A stretch of 64,000 bases of DNA from Candidatus Pseudomonas phytovorans (GTDB taxonomy: Bacteria; Pseudomonadota; Gammaproteobacteria; Pseudomonadales; Pseudomonadaceae). The position numbers and the translations under genes were made by a program. This document shows, piece by piece, positions 24,508 through 33,022 of the stretch. The stretch is taken from contig CP119325.1 in NCBI GenBank assembly GCA_029202525.1, positions 819,001 to 883,000 on the forward strand, read 5' to 3'. Position 1 is the first letter of the stretch; each line of letters begins with the position of its first letter. The notes under the pieces are model-generated. The model saw nothing but the letters and a program-made list of their open reading frames with translations. It had not been told where the DNA came from and searched no databases.

Positions 24508-25506
24508 ATGGATGTGACCGACCTGTTGGCCCGGGCCTTGGATGCGGGGGCCTCGGACCTGCACCTGGCGGCGGGCCAGATCCCGATGCTGCGCCTGGAG
24601 GGCGACTTGCAGCGTATGAACATGCCGGCTCTGGTGCCGGCAGACCTGACCGAGGGCATGGCCCCTTTGCTGGCGGAACACCAACGGCGGCAGTGGGCCC
24701 AGGGTGATGAGCTGGACATGGCGCTGGAGATCCCCACGCTTGGCCGCTTTCGGCTGAACCTGTTTCGCCAGCTGAACGGCCCCGGGGTTACCTTTCGGCT
24801 GATCCCGGGGCGGATCGCCACGCTGGATGAACTTGACCTGGGGGATGTGTATCAAGCTGTTGCGCAGTGCAGTGATGGCCTGATCCTGATAGGTGGGCCT
24901 ACTGGCAGTGGCAAGTCCAGCACCTTGGCGGCGTTGCTCGACCAGCTGAACCGTGAGCGGGCGCTGCACATCATCACCCTCGAAGACCCGGTCGAAGTTA
25001 TCCACAGCAGCCAGCGCAGCCTGATCAACCAGCGCGAGATTGGCCGCCATAGCGGCGGTTTTGCCCAGGGGCTGCGCAGTGCGCTGCGCCAGGACCCGGA
25101 TGTGATCATGATTGGTGAGTTACGGGACCTGGAAACCGTTCGCCTTGCCCTGCGCGCGGCCGAAACTGGGCACCTGGTGCTGGCGACCGTGCATGCGCGT
25201 TCGGCCGCCAGCAGCATTGACCGGTTGGTGGAGGTGTTTGCTGCCGAAGAAAAACCGTTGGTGCGGGCGATGTTGGCCGAGTCGTTGCGCCTTGTGGTGG
25301 CGCAGGTGCTGGTCAGGCGTGTGGGTGGTGGCAGGGTGGCTGCGCGGGAAGTGCTGGTGGCGACGCCTGCTGTGCGTAACCTGGTGCGCGAGGGGCGGAT
25401 GGCGCAGTTGTGTTCGGTGATGCAGAGCGGAGCGGCTGAGGGGATGCGGACGATGGAGGGGGCTATGCGCGGGTTGAGAGAGCGGCGGCTGATCAATGAT
25501 CTGTAG
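24508..25506 (+). CDS. pilT: Type IV pilus retraction ATPase PilT
   Basis: This 332-residue hexameric ATPase disassembles type IV pili. It has an N-terminal domain with DVTDLLARALDAGASDLHLA, Walker A GGPTGSGKS near residue 130, the Asp box and Walker B with DPDVIMIGELRDLETVRLAL, the His box GHLVLATVHARSA, and the PilT-specific AVRNLVREGR near the C-terminus. The ATG at 24508 has GGGGAG 6 bases upstream. Unlike in P. aeruginosa, pilU does not follow; a REP pair and an NlpC/P60 gene come next. Confidence 0.93.
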   Translation: MDVTDLLARALDAGASDLHLAAGQIPMLRLEGDLQRMNMPALVPADLTEGMAPLLAEHQRRQWAQGDELDMALEIPTLGRFRLNLFRQLNGPGVTFRLIPGRIATLDELDLGDVYQAVAQCSDGLILIGGPTGSGKSSTLAALLDQLNRERALHIITLEDPVEVIHSSQRSLINQREIGRHSGGFAQGLRSALRQDPDVIMIGELRDLETVRLALRAAETGHLVLATVHARSAASSIDRLVEVFAAEEKPLVRAMLAESLRLVVAQVLVRRVGGGRVAAREVLVATPAVRNLVREGRMAQLCSVMQSGAAEGMRTMEGAMRGLRERRLINDL

Positions 25507-25516
25507 TGCTTGTCCT

Positions 25517-25609
25517 GGCCTCTTCGCGGGCACGCCCGCTCCCACAGGGATAACACAGACTTCGAGGCTGTGGTGCACCTGTGGGAGCGGGCGTGCCCGC
25601 GAAGAGGCC
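25517..25609. repeat. Inverted pair of REP elements
   Basis: A left copy at 25517-25548 and a right copy at 25578-25609, in opposite orientation, share the core GTGGGAGCGGGCGTGCCCGC. They lie between the convergent ends of pilT and the NlpC/P60 gene. Confidence 0.9.
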
Positions 25610-25616
25610 AGACCTG

Positions 25617-26240
25617 TTAGCGCTTGGCCAGGCTCAGCTGCTGCTCTTTCGGCAGCACACGCTTGGCCACTACGTAATGCTTCTGCCAGTAAGGCTTGCT
25701 CAGGTTGTCGATGCTCACCCGCTTGCCGCGGCGCGGTGCGTGGATGAAGCGGTCGTTGCCCAGGTAGATGGCGACATGGTTTACCCGGCGGCTCTTGATG
25801 TTGAAGAAGATCAGGTCGCCAGGCTTGAGGTCACCCTTGGCCACCTTGACGCCGTGGCCCTGGGCCATGGCATTGGAGGTGCGCGGCAGGTCGACGTCTG
25901 CGACATCATTGAATGCGTATTTCACCAGCCCGCTGCAGTCGAAGCCTTTTTTCGGGCTGCTGCCACCCCAAACATAAGGGGTACCGAGCACATTCACCGC
26001 ACGGCTGAGCACATCGCTGCTCTGCTTCGGCGACATGGCCGCCACTGGCAAGCCGCGGTTGCTGGCGGCATTGCCTGGGCGCGCGCGCAGGGCGGCCTGC
26101 TTGACCGGCGCGTGTTTCACCCCGGCATTGGTGGTATAGCCGGTGAAACCATTGGGAAGACGTTGCTCACGATTGGTGGCGTGGGCGGCCAGGGGCAATA
26201 ATAGACAGAGGGTCAGCCATGTCTTGAGTAAAGGCGGCAT
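25617..26240 (-). CDS. Exported NlpC/P60 cysteine peptidase
   Basis: This 207-residue protein has a signal peptide (MPPLLKTWLTLCLLLPLAAH) and a C-terminal NlpC/P60 domain: Cys102 in FDCSGLVKYAF, His155 in VNHVAIYLG and His167 as the likely third residue, with the usual LGTPYVWGGSSP before the Cys. It should cut peptidoglycan stem peptides in the periplasm or at the outer membrane. The last residue of the signal segment is not a lipobox Cys. It is divergent from the TM2 gene. Confidence 0.9.
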   Translation of the reverse strand: MPPLLKTWLTLCLLLPLAAHATNREQRLPNGFTGYTTNAGVKHAPVKQAALRARPGNAASNRGLPVAAMSPKQSSDVLSRAVNVLGTPYVWGGSSPKKGFDCSGLVKYAFNDVADVDLPRTSNAMAQGHGVKVAKGDLKPGDLIFFNIKSRRVNHVAIYLGNDRFIHAPRRGKRVSIDNLSKPYWQKHYVVAKRVLPKEQQLSLAKR

Positions 26241-26406
26241 AGATGAAGCTCTTATGAATAGTTATGTGTTGGGCGCGCAACTTTATAACAGCTTTTTGAT
26301 CAAAATTTGATCCGTTGGTCGATTGCCCAACTGCCGTACGTCGGCCTGAGACAAGAAAGTCACATTTTTCTTTAGAAAATTTTCGGATAACCCACGAGGG
26401 CTATGC

Positions 26407-26826
26407 ATGAACAGTTATCAACAGGGGGCGCCCTATCACGACACTCACAGTAAGGTCATCGGCTACCTGCTGTGGATTTTCGGCTTCACCGGGTCGCATC
26501 GCTTTTACTACGGCAAGCCCGTCACTGGCACCATCTGGTTCTTCACCTTGGGCCTGTTGGGCATCGGCTGGTTGATCGACCTGTTCCTGATCCCGGCCAT
26601 GGACCGTGAAGCGGACCTGCGGTTCCAGTCCGGGCGTGTCGATTACAACATCGCCTGGATCCTCCTGACCTTCCTTGGGGTGTTTGGCCTGCACCGGCTG
26701 TATCAGGGCAAGTGGGTGACCGCGATCATCTACTTCTTTACCGGCGGGTTGTTCCTGGTGGGGGTGCTGTATGACTTCTGGACGCTGAACAGCCAGGTTT
26801 CGCAAGTCAACGCCAGTCGACGTTAA
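26407..26826 (+). CDS. TM2-domain membrane protein
   Basis: This 139-residue protein carries two copies of the TM2 pattern: LWIFGFTGSHRFYYGKPVTG with TIWFFTLGLLGIGWLIDLF, and LLTFLGVFGLHRLYQGKWVT with AIIYFFTGGLFLVGVLYDF. Each has two membrane helices joined by the GxHRFY/LY turn. The upstream 166 bases are AT-rich, with a repeated TTTGATC. Function is unknown; TM2 proteins are integral inner-membrane proteins. Confidence 0.87.
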   Translation: MNSYQQGAPYHDTHSKVIGYLLWIFGFTGSHRFYYGKPVTGTIWFFTLGLLGIGWLIDLFLIPAMDREADLRFQSGRVDYNIAWILLTFLGVFGLHRLYQGKWVTAIIYFFTGGLFLVGVLYDFWTLNSQVSQVNASRR

Positions 26827-26830
26827 CGGT

Positions 26831-26853
26831 GAGGGGGCGCAAAGCGCCCCCTC
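26831..26853. terminator. Bidirectional hairpin between TM2 and SPOR genes
   Basis: GAGGGGGCGC-AAA-GCGCCCCCTC is a perfect 10-bp stem with a 3-base loop between two convergent genes. There is no T-run on either side, but its position suggests transcript termination or 3' end protection for both. Confidence 0.65.
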
Positions 26854-26860
26854 ATACCGG

Positions 26861-27559
26861 TTACTGACGGGTCTGGCGCTGTTGCAGCAACAGGTTGTTG
26901 AAACCTGCCCCGGCCAGTTGCTTCTGCGCGCCGGTCAGCTGTTCACGGTTGCTGAACGGGCCGACCAGTACGCGGTACCAGGTCTCGTCCTTGACCGTAC
27001 CCGACTCCACCTTCACCGACTGGCCCAGCAGGATGATCTGCGCGCGGACCTTGTCGGCATCGGCCTGCTTGCGGAACGAGCCGGCCTGCAGGAAGTACTG
27101 GGTGGTCGCTGCCGGTTTGATCACGGGTGGTGGCGGTGGCGGGGTCTGGCCCAGCAACGCCGCCTGGGCCCGTGCAGTGTCGATCTTCGCAGCTTCTGCC
27201 GGCGTCACCGGGGTCACCGGCTGAGCCGGTACCGGCGGCGTCTTCTCGGGCACGGCCTCCGGCGGCACGATCACTTCGGACTCCGGCAGCAGGGTGTAGA
27301 AGTCGTACTTCGGTTTGACCGGCTGCTGTGGGGTGGCCTGCGCAGGCTTGCCGGCTTCGGCCGCTTTCTCCACCTTCTGCTGCTCGGGCTTGGCGCGCTT
27401 GATGTCTTCGCCCCCCGGCTCGAGCTTCATCAGGAACACGATGAACGCGCCGACGGTAAGGCCGACGGCCATCCATACCCAACCAGGGATCGGCTGCTTG
27501 GCTGGTGCCGACTGGCGGCTGGCGCCGCGTTTGGGGGCGGGTTTTTTCTTGGCAGCCAA
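26861..27559 (-). CDS. SPOR-domain cell division protein (FtsN-like)
   Basis: This 232-residue protein has a basic cytoplasmic start (AAKKKPAPKRGASRQSAP), one membrane helix (IPGWVWMAVGLTVGAFIVFL), a long Pro/Ala/Glu-rich periplasmic linker and a C-terminal SPOR domain (YFLQAGSFRKQADADKVRAQ to WYRVLVGPFSNREQL). SPOR domains bind denuded septal glycan, so a divisome role like FtsN is likely. The start is TTG at 27559, one base past the argS stop, with GGAG 10 bases upstream inside the end of argS; no ATG or GTG fits. Confidence 0.88.
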   Translation of the reverse strand: MAAKKKPAPKRGASRQSAPAKQPIPGWVWMAVGLTVGAFIVFLMKLEPGGEDIKRAKPEQQKVEKAAEAGKPAQATPQQPVKPKYDFYTLLPESEVIVPPEAVPEKTPPVPAQPVTPVTPAEAAKIDTARAQAALLGQTPPPPPPVIKPAATTQYFLQAGSFRKQADADKVRAQIILLGQSVKVESGTVKDETWYRVLVGPFSNREQLTGAQKQLAGAGFNNLLLQQRQTRQ

Positions 27560-27560
27560 C

Positions 27561-29297
27561 TTACATGCGCTCCAGGGTTTCCAGGCCGAGCAGTTCCAGA
27601 CCTTGTTTGAGGGTGCGGCCGGTCAGGGCGGCCAGGCGCAGGCGGCTCTGCTGCTGCTCAGGGGTTTCGGCGGCAAGGATCGGGCAGTTCTCGTAGAAGC
27701 TGGAGAACAGGCCGGCCAGGTCGTACAGGTAGCTGCACAGCACATGCGGCGTGCCTTTCTCGGCGACGCTATTGAGGGTTTCGCCAAACTGCGCCAGGCG
27801 TGCAGCCAGGTCCTGCTCGTGGGCGGCCTGCAGCACGATCTTGCCGTCGACTTCGTCAAAGCCCTTGCCCAGCTTGCGGAACACGCCGGCAACGCGGGTG
27901 TAGGCGTACAGCAGGTAAGGGGCAGTGTTGCCTTCGAAGTTGAGCATCAGCTCGAAGTTGAAGCTGTAGTCGCTGGTGCGGTGCTTGGACAGGTCGGCGT
28001 ATTTCACCGCGCCAATGCCAACCACTTCGCCGATGTGGCGCAGGTCTTCGTCGGCCAGGCTCGGGTTCTTTTCCTTGACCAGCGCATAGGCGCGCTCCTT
28101 GGCCTCGGTGAGCAGGTCGATCAGTTTGACGGTGCCGCCATCGCGGGTCTTGAACGGGCGGCCGTCGGCGCCGTTCATGGTGCCGAAGCCCATGTGTTCC
28201 ATCTGCATCGGGTGGCCGACAAAGCCTGCGCGGCGCGCTACTTCGAACACCTGATTGAAGTGCAGGGCCTGGCGCTGGTCCACAAAGTACAGCGCGCGAT
28301 CAGCGTTGAGCACGTTGCTGCGGTAGCGCACGGCGGCCAGGTCGGTGGTGGCGTACAGGTAGCCGCCGTCGGCTTTCTGCACGATCACCGGCAGTGGTTC
28401 GCCTTCGCTGTTCTTGAATTCTTCTAGGAACACGCACTGGGCGCCCTGGTCTTCGACCAGCAGGCCCTTGGCCTTGAGGTCGGCCACCACGTTGGCCAGG
28501 TCGTCGTTGTAGGCGCTTTCGCCCATCACGTCGGCCATGGTCAGCTTGACGTTGAGCAGCTCGTAGGTCTTCTGGCAGTGCGACAACGAGATGTCCTTGA
28601 AGCGTGTCCACAGGGCCAGGCACTCGGGGTCGCCGGCCTGCAGCTTGACCACCAGGCCACGGGCGCGCGTGGCGAACTCTTCCGATTCGTCGAAGCGCTT
28701 CTTCGCCGCCCGATAGAAGTTTTCCAGGTCCGACAGCTCGTCGCTGGTGATCGGATTTTCCTGCAGGTAGGCCATCAGCATGCCGAACTGGGTACCCCAG
28801 TCGCCGACGTGGTTCTGGCGAATGACGTTGTCACCCAGGAATTCCAGCACGCGTGCGACGCTGTCACCGATGATGGTCGAGCGCAGGTGGCCGACGTGCA
28901 TCTCTTTGGCCAGGTTCGGCGCCGACATGTCGATGACGACCTTTTCGCTCGGGCCGGCCTTGCGCACACCTAGATGTTCGTCGGCCAGGGCGGCGTCCAG
29001 GCGGTTGGCCAGGGCGTCGGTGTTCTGGAAGAAGTTGAGGAAGCCGGGGCCTGCGATTTCCACCTTGCTGATGTCGGCGCTGGTCGGCAGGGCCTGGATC
29101 AGTTTTTCGGCCAGGTCGCGTGGCTTCATGCCGGCCGGCTTGGCCAGCATCATGGCGATGTTGCTGGCGAAGTCGCCGTGGGTCTTGTCCCGGGCGTTTT
29201 CCACCTGGATCGCCGGCGACAGCCCTTCAGGCAGCACACCTTCGGTGACGAGTTGGGTGAGGGCTTGCTGGATCAGCTGGCGAATGGTGTCTTTCAT
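27561..29297 (-). CDS. argS: Arginyl-tRNA synthetase
   Basis: This 578-residue class I enzyme has an N-terminal Add-1 domain, the HIGH-type motif in SAPNLAKEMHVGHLRSTIIG near residue 125, the arginine-site YDLAGLFSSFYENC at the C-terminal DALR domain, and GRPFKTRDGGTVKL in place of a canonical KMSKS, as is usual for this family. Length equals E. coli ArgS. It is cotranscribed with the SPOR gene downstream, and priA is 120 bases upstream. Confidence 0.97.
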   Translation of the reverse strand: MKDTIRQLIQQALTQLVTEGVLPEGLSPAIQVENARDKTHGDFASNIAMMLAKPAGMKPRDLAEKLIQALPTSADISKVEIAGPGFLNFFQNTDALANRLDAALADEHLGVRKAGPSEKVVIDMSAPNLAKEMHVGHLRSTIIGDSVARVLEFLGDNVIRQNHVGDWGTQFGMLMAYLQENPITSDELSDLENFYRAAKKRFDESEEFATRARGLVVKLQAGDPECLALWTRFKDISLSHCQKTYELLNVKLTMADVMGESAYNDDLANVVADLKAKGLLVEDQGAQCVFLEEFKNSEGEPLPVIVQKADGGYLYATTDLAAVRYRSNVLNADRALYFVDQRQALHFNQVFEVARRAGFVGHPMQMEHMGFGTMNGADGRPFKTRDGGTVKLIDLLTEAKERAYALVKEKNPSLADEDLRHIGEVVGIGAVKYADLSKHRTSDYSFNFELMLNFEGNTAPYLLYAYTRVAGVFRKLGKGFDEVDGKIVLQAAHEQDLAARLAQFGETLNSVAEKGTPHVLCSYLYDLAGLFSSFYENCPILAAETPEQQQSRLRLAALTGRTLKQGLELLGLETLERM

Positions 29298-29417
29298 GGG
29301 GATCTCTTTTCGACCGCAAGCGCGGTGAGCGCCTGGATGCGCAGGTGGAAAAACTGGGCATTATCCGTTGCCGGAAGCGGGTTGCCAACCTTTGGGGCTG
29401 CAAAGCAGCGTCAGGCG

Positions 29418-31637
29418 TCAATACAGGTCGACCGGGTCGACGTCCAGCGACCAACGTACCTGTCGCCCGCTTGGCATCTGCTCCAACACTAGCAACCAGG
29501 CGCTGATCAGTCGATGCAAAGGCGCCCGGGTATTGGCCTGTATCAACAGTTGTGCGCGAAAGCGCCCGGCGCGGCGCTCCATGGGCGCCGGTACCGGGCC
29601 CAGCAGTTCGATGCCTGGCAGGTGCTGCTCGGCGACCAGGCGCTCGGCGGCGGCGCAGGCTTCGTCAAGGAAACCTTCGGCTTGCCCAGGCTTGTGAGCT
29701 TCGGCCCGTAGCAGGGCCAGGTGGGAGTAAGGCGGCAGCCCGGCGGCGCGGCGCTCGTCCAGGGCCTGTGCGGCAAAGGCGAAGTAGCCCTGCTCGGTAA
29801 GCTGCACCAGCAGCGGGTGGTCGGCCAGGTGGGTCTGGATGATGACCTTGCCTGGCTCTTCTGCTCGCCCGGCCCGCCCGGCCACCTGTACGATCAACTG
29901 CGCCATGCGCTCGCTGGCGCGAAAATCACCCGAGAACAGCCCGCCATCGGCATCGAGAATGGCCACCAGGGTGACCCGAGGGAAATGGTGGCCCTTGGCG
30001 AGCATCTGGGTGCCGACCAGGATGCTCGGCTGGCCCTTCTGGATGGTGCTGAACAGGTTGTGCATGGCGTCCTTGCGCGCCGTGCTGTCGCGGTCCACCC
30101 GCAGGATCGGGTAGTCCGGGAACAGCACCTTCAGGCGTTCTTCGGCACGCTCGGTACCTGCGCCAACCGGGCGCAGGTCAACGTGGTTGCACGTCGGGCA
30201 CTGGTGCGGCAGGCGTTCTTCGTAGCCGCAGTGGTGGCAGCGCAGCACGCCAGAGCGTTGGTGCACGGTCATGCGGGCATCACAGCGCGGGCACTCGGAC
30301 AGCCAGCCACAGTCGTGGCACAGCAAGGTCGGGGCAAAGCCGCGGCGGTTGAGGAATACCAGCACCTGCTGGCCGGCTTCCAAAGTCTGGCGGATGGCCT
30401 GTTGCAACGGGCCGCTGATGCCGCTGTCTAGTGGCAGGCTCTTTACATCCAGGCGCAGCATGCGCGGCGGCCGGGCTCCGCCAGCGCGCTGGTTCATGCG
30501 CAGCAGGCGGTAGCGGCCGGTCAGGGCATTGTGCAGGGTTTCCAGCGATGGTGTGGCAGAGCCGAGCAGGATCGGGATGTTCTCCTGGTGGGCGCGAACC
30601 ATTGCCAGGTCACGGGCGTGGTAGCGCAGCCCTTCCTGCTGTTTATAGGAGCCGTCGTGCTCCTCGTCGATGATGATCAGGCCGGGGTTTTTCATCGGTG
30701 TGAACAATGCCGAGCGGGTGCCGATGATGATGTCGGCCTCGCCGTCCCGGGCGGCCAGCCAGGCATCCAGGCGCTCGCGGTCGTTCACCGCCGAATGCAG
30801 CAGGGCGATGCGGGCGTTGAAGCGTTGTTCGAAGCGCGCCAGGGTCTGTGGGCCGAGGTTGATCTCCGGGATCAGCACCAGTGCCTGCTTGCCGGCTTCC
30901 AGGGTTTCACGAATCAGCTGCAGGTAGACTTCGGTCTTGCCGCTGCCGGTAACGCCGGCCAGCAGGAACGCACCAAAGCTCCCGAAACCTTCGCGCACGG
31001 CGTCAAACGCGTCGCGTTGCTCCTCGTTAAGCGGCAATTCCGGCTGCGCCAGCCAGTGTTCGTGGCGTAGCGCCGGCAGGTGTCGGCGGATTTCAATCTG
31101 TACCAGCTCCTTGGCCAGCAGCAGGTCGAGGCTGTCCTTGTTCAGGTTGAGCTTGGCCAGCAGGGTGTGAGCCACGCCGTGCGGGTGCTGGGCCAGGGTC
31201 TTGAGGGCGTCACGCTGGCGCGGCGCGCGGGCGATGCGCGGGTCTTCCAGGCGGGCGCCGGGGGCGATGTGCCAGAAGCGTTCCTGGCGCATTTCGGCGG
31301 GTTCGCCCTGGCGCAATAGCGTCGGCAGGGCCCAGCTCAGGGTGTCCCCCAGGCTGTGCTGGTAGTACTGAGCGGTCCACAGGCACAGCTTGAACAGCGA
31401 TGGCGGGATCGGCGATACCGGATCGAGCAGGGCGCTGGCCGGCTTGAGCTTGTCGGCGGGCACCTCGCTCTGTGCGCACACCTCCACCAGCACACCGATC
31501 ATTTCGCGGCGGCCGAATGGCACGCGAATGCGCATGCCTGGGGTCAAGGCCTGGCGCGCCATGCTCGCGGGTGCCTTGTAGTCGAACAGGCGACGTAGCG
31601 GGGAGGGCAGGGCAAGGCGCAGGATGACGTCGGGCAC
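29418..31637 (-). CDS. priA: Primosomal replication protein N' (PriA helicase)
   Basis: This 739-residue helicase restarts stalled replication forks. It has the 3'-end-binding domain (LALPSPLRRLFDYKAP), Walker A LAGVTGSGKTEVYLQL, the DEEH box IIIDEEHDGSYKQQEGLRYH, and eight zinc-binding Cys in LCHDCGWLSECPRCDARM and the CHHCGYEERLPHQCPTC part. Helicase motifs V-VI end in QVAGRAGRAEEPG. The GTG at 31637 gives the family length; a longer frame from 31712 would run into the rpmE promoter region. It is divergent from rpmE. Confidence 0.95.
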   Translation of the reverse strand: MPDVILRLALPSPLRRLFDYKAPASMARQALTPGMRIRVPFGRREMIGVLVEVCAQSEVPADKLKPASALLDPVSPIPPSLFKLCLWTAQYYQHSLGDTLSWALPTLLRQGEPAEMRQERFWHIAPGARLEDPRIARAPRQRDALKTLAQHPHGVAHTLLAKLNLNKDSLDLLLAKELVQIEIRRHLPALRHEHWLAQPELPLNEEQRDAFDAVREGFGSFGAFLLAGVTGSGKTEVYLQLIRETLEAGKQALVLIPEINLGPQTLARFEQRFNARIALLHSAVNDRERLDAWLAARDGEADIIIGTRSALFTPMKNPGLIIIDEEHDGSYKQQEGLRYHARDLAMVRAHQENIPILLGSATPSLETLHNALTGRYRLLRMNQRAGGARPPRMLRLDVKSLPLDSGISGPLQQAIRQTLEAGQQVLVFLNRRGFAPTLLCHDCGWLSECPRCDARMTVHQRSGVLRCHHCGYEERLPHQCPTCNHVDLRPVGAGTERAEERLKVLFPDYPILRVDRDSTARKDAMHNLFSTIQKGQPSILVGTQMLAKGHHFPRVTLVAILDADGGLFSGDFRASERMAQLIVQVAGRAGRAEEPGKVIIQTHLADHPLLVQLTEQGYFAFAAQALDERRAAGLPPYSHLALLRAEAHKPGQAEGFLDEACAAAERLVAEQHLPGIELLGPVPAPMERRAGRFRAQLLIQANTRAPLHRLISAWLLVLEQMPSGRQVRWSLDVDPVDLY

Positions 31638-31706
31638 GCAGAAGGTCTCGCAGGGCGTATCAAAGACTGGCGAGCCTAGCAGACGACGGTCGGTACAAGC
31701 GACAAC

Positions 31707-31734
31707 TTGCACTGGCGCAACGCTCTGGTATTAT
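31707..31734 (+). promoter_or_regulatory. Promoter of rpmE
   Basis: TTGCAC (31707-31712), 16 bases and TATTAT (31729-31734) form a good sigma-70 promoter, placing the transcript start near 31741 and leaving a leader of about 65 bases. Confidence 0.7.
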
Positions 31735-31735
31735 C

Positions 31736-31784
31736 TGCCGCCTAATTACGTGCGGTATTCAACAATTGGTGTTGGATGGCGGCA
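31736..31784 (+). promoter_or_regulatory. Candidate L31 leader stem
   Basis: TGCCGCC (31736-31742) can pair with GGCGGCA (31778-31784), enclosing a 35-base region just before the rpmE ribosome binding site GAGGAAGC. Structured autoregulatory leaders have been described for gammaproteobacterial L31 genes. The 5' arm starts very close to the predicted transcript start, which weakens the case. Confidence 0.4.
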
Positions 31785-31804
31785 CGCAGCTCGAGGAAGC
31801 AACC

Positions 31805-32020
31805 ATGAAAGAAGGTATCCACCCGAACTATGAAGCAGTTGCAGTGACCTGCAGCTGCGGTAACAAGTTCGAAAGCCGTTCGACTCTGGGCAACACCCTG
31901 TCGATCGACGTTTGCAACCTGTGCCACCCGTTCTACACCGGTAAGCAGAAAGTCCTGGACACCGGTGGTCGCGTACAGAAGTTCGCCGATCGCTTCGGCA
32001 TGTTCGGTGCCAAGAAGTAA
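31805..32020 (+). CDS. rpmE: 50S ribosomal protein L31 (zinc-binding form)
   Basis: This 71-residue protein has Cys16, Cys18, Cys37 and Cys40 (CSCGNKFESRS and DVCNLCHPFYTGKQK), the zinc-binding C+ form of L31 rather than the zinc-free YkgM type. The start MKEGIHPNYE is the family start; GAGGAA lies 7 bases upstream. It has its own promoter and terminator. Confidence 0.98.
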   Translation: MKEGIHPNYEAVAVTCSCGNKFESRSTLGNTLSIDVCNLCHPFYTGKQKVLDTGGRVQKFADRFGMFGAKK

Positions 32021-32022
32021 TC

Positions 32023-32844
32023 ATGCGCATGGCGAACCCCTCGGGTTTCGCATTGCTGCAAAAAAAAGCGCCCCTTGTGGGCGCTTTTTTTATGGGCGTC
32101 ATCTGGCATTTCCCAGCCTTGGCGTTCTGCCCGCTGCGGGAGCCGCCACAGCAAGTGCAGGTACGTCAGGTAGTGGATGGCGATACCTTGCGCCTGGTCG
32201 ATGGCCGCAGCGTGCGCCTGATTGGCATCAATACCCCGGAAATCGGCCGCAAAGGGCGCACCAGCGAGCCCTATGCCGAGGCCGCCAGGCGGCGCCTTCA
32301 AGCATTGGTCAGCGCCAGTGACGGGCGCGTCGGGCTGGTGCCGGGTACGGAGAAAAAAGACAAGTATGGCCGCACACTGGCGCATATCTACAGCCGCAGT
32401 GGCGACAATCTGGAAGCACGGTTGCTCAGCGAGGGGCTGGGCTACCGCGTGGCAGTTGCCCCCAATGTAAAACTCAGCGGCTGCCAGCAGGTTGCCGAGC
32501 AAGCGGCGCGCAAGGCCGGCATCGGTGTGTGGCGGCGCTCGCCGGTGGTGCGTGCAGGTGATGTGAGTCAGTCGGGTTTCGCGGTGATCGGTGGCCGTAT
32601 CAAGGGTATCGAGCGCAACCGTGGCGGAGTCTGGCTGACGCTGGACGACGCTGTGGTGCTGCAGGTTCCCGCTCGTCTGCAGCGCAACTTCCCCGCCAGC
32701 TTCTTCGATAATCTCAAGGGGCGCCAGGTCGAAGCGCGTGGCTGGGTGCTGGATCGTTCCCGCAAGGGTGGCCTGAAGCCCGGGCAGCGACGCTGGGTGT
32801 TGCCATTGACCGATCCGAGCATGTTGCAGCGCTTTTCAGGCTAA
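32023..32844 (+). CDS. Thermonuclease (SNase)-family protein
   Basis: This protein is up to 273 residues long. The SNase domain has VVDGDTLRLVDGRSVRLIGI, INTPE (Glu73), and KYGRTLAHIY (Arg117), so the catalytic Arg-Glu-Arg set is present; Asn70 replaces the usual calcium-ligand Asp of GIDTPE. A C-terminal OB-like part follows (VIGGRIKGIERNRGGVWLTL). With the start at 32023, the N-terminus (KKAPLVGAFFMGVIWHFPAL, then AF) looks like a signal peptide, but it is encoded across the rpmE terminator. The alternative ATG at 32092 gives 250 residues without a basic n-region. Neither start has a clear ribosome binding site. Confidence 0.8.
   Translation: MRMANPSGFALLQKKAPLVGAFFMGVIWHFPALAFCPLREPPQQVQVRQVVDGDTLRLVDGRSVRLIGINTPEIGRKGRTSEPYAEAARRRLQALVSASDGRVGLVPGTEKKDKYGRTLAHIYSRSGDNLEARLLSEGLGYRVAVAPNVKLSGCQQVAEQAARKAGIGVWRRSPVVRAGDVSQSGFAVIGGRIKGIERNRGGVWLTLDDAVVLQVPARLQRNFPASFFDNLKGRQVEARGWVLDRSRKGGLKPGQRRWVLPLTDPSMLQRFSG
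32061..32091 (+). terminator. rpmE terminator, overlapping the nuclease 5' region
   Basis: AAAAAAAGCGCCC-CTTGT-GGGCGCTTTTTTT is a textbook terminator 40 bases after the rpmE stop. It lies inside the longest version of the nuclease gene and ends directly before the alternative nuclease ATG at 32092. Confidence 0.9.
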
Positions 32845-33022
32845 AAGATGTAGACATTTCACTACTGGATTGTACACACTGTTAGCCGTATGCCCCCGTG
32901 GGTTATAGCGTAAAGTCGTAGGCTAAAGGCCTTGACACAAGTGACCGACCAGTCTTGTGGCTCCCCGGCTCTTTGCGTATCCTCGGCGGTCCGTCAGAAC
33001 AGTAAATAGCGGAATGCCCACC

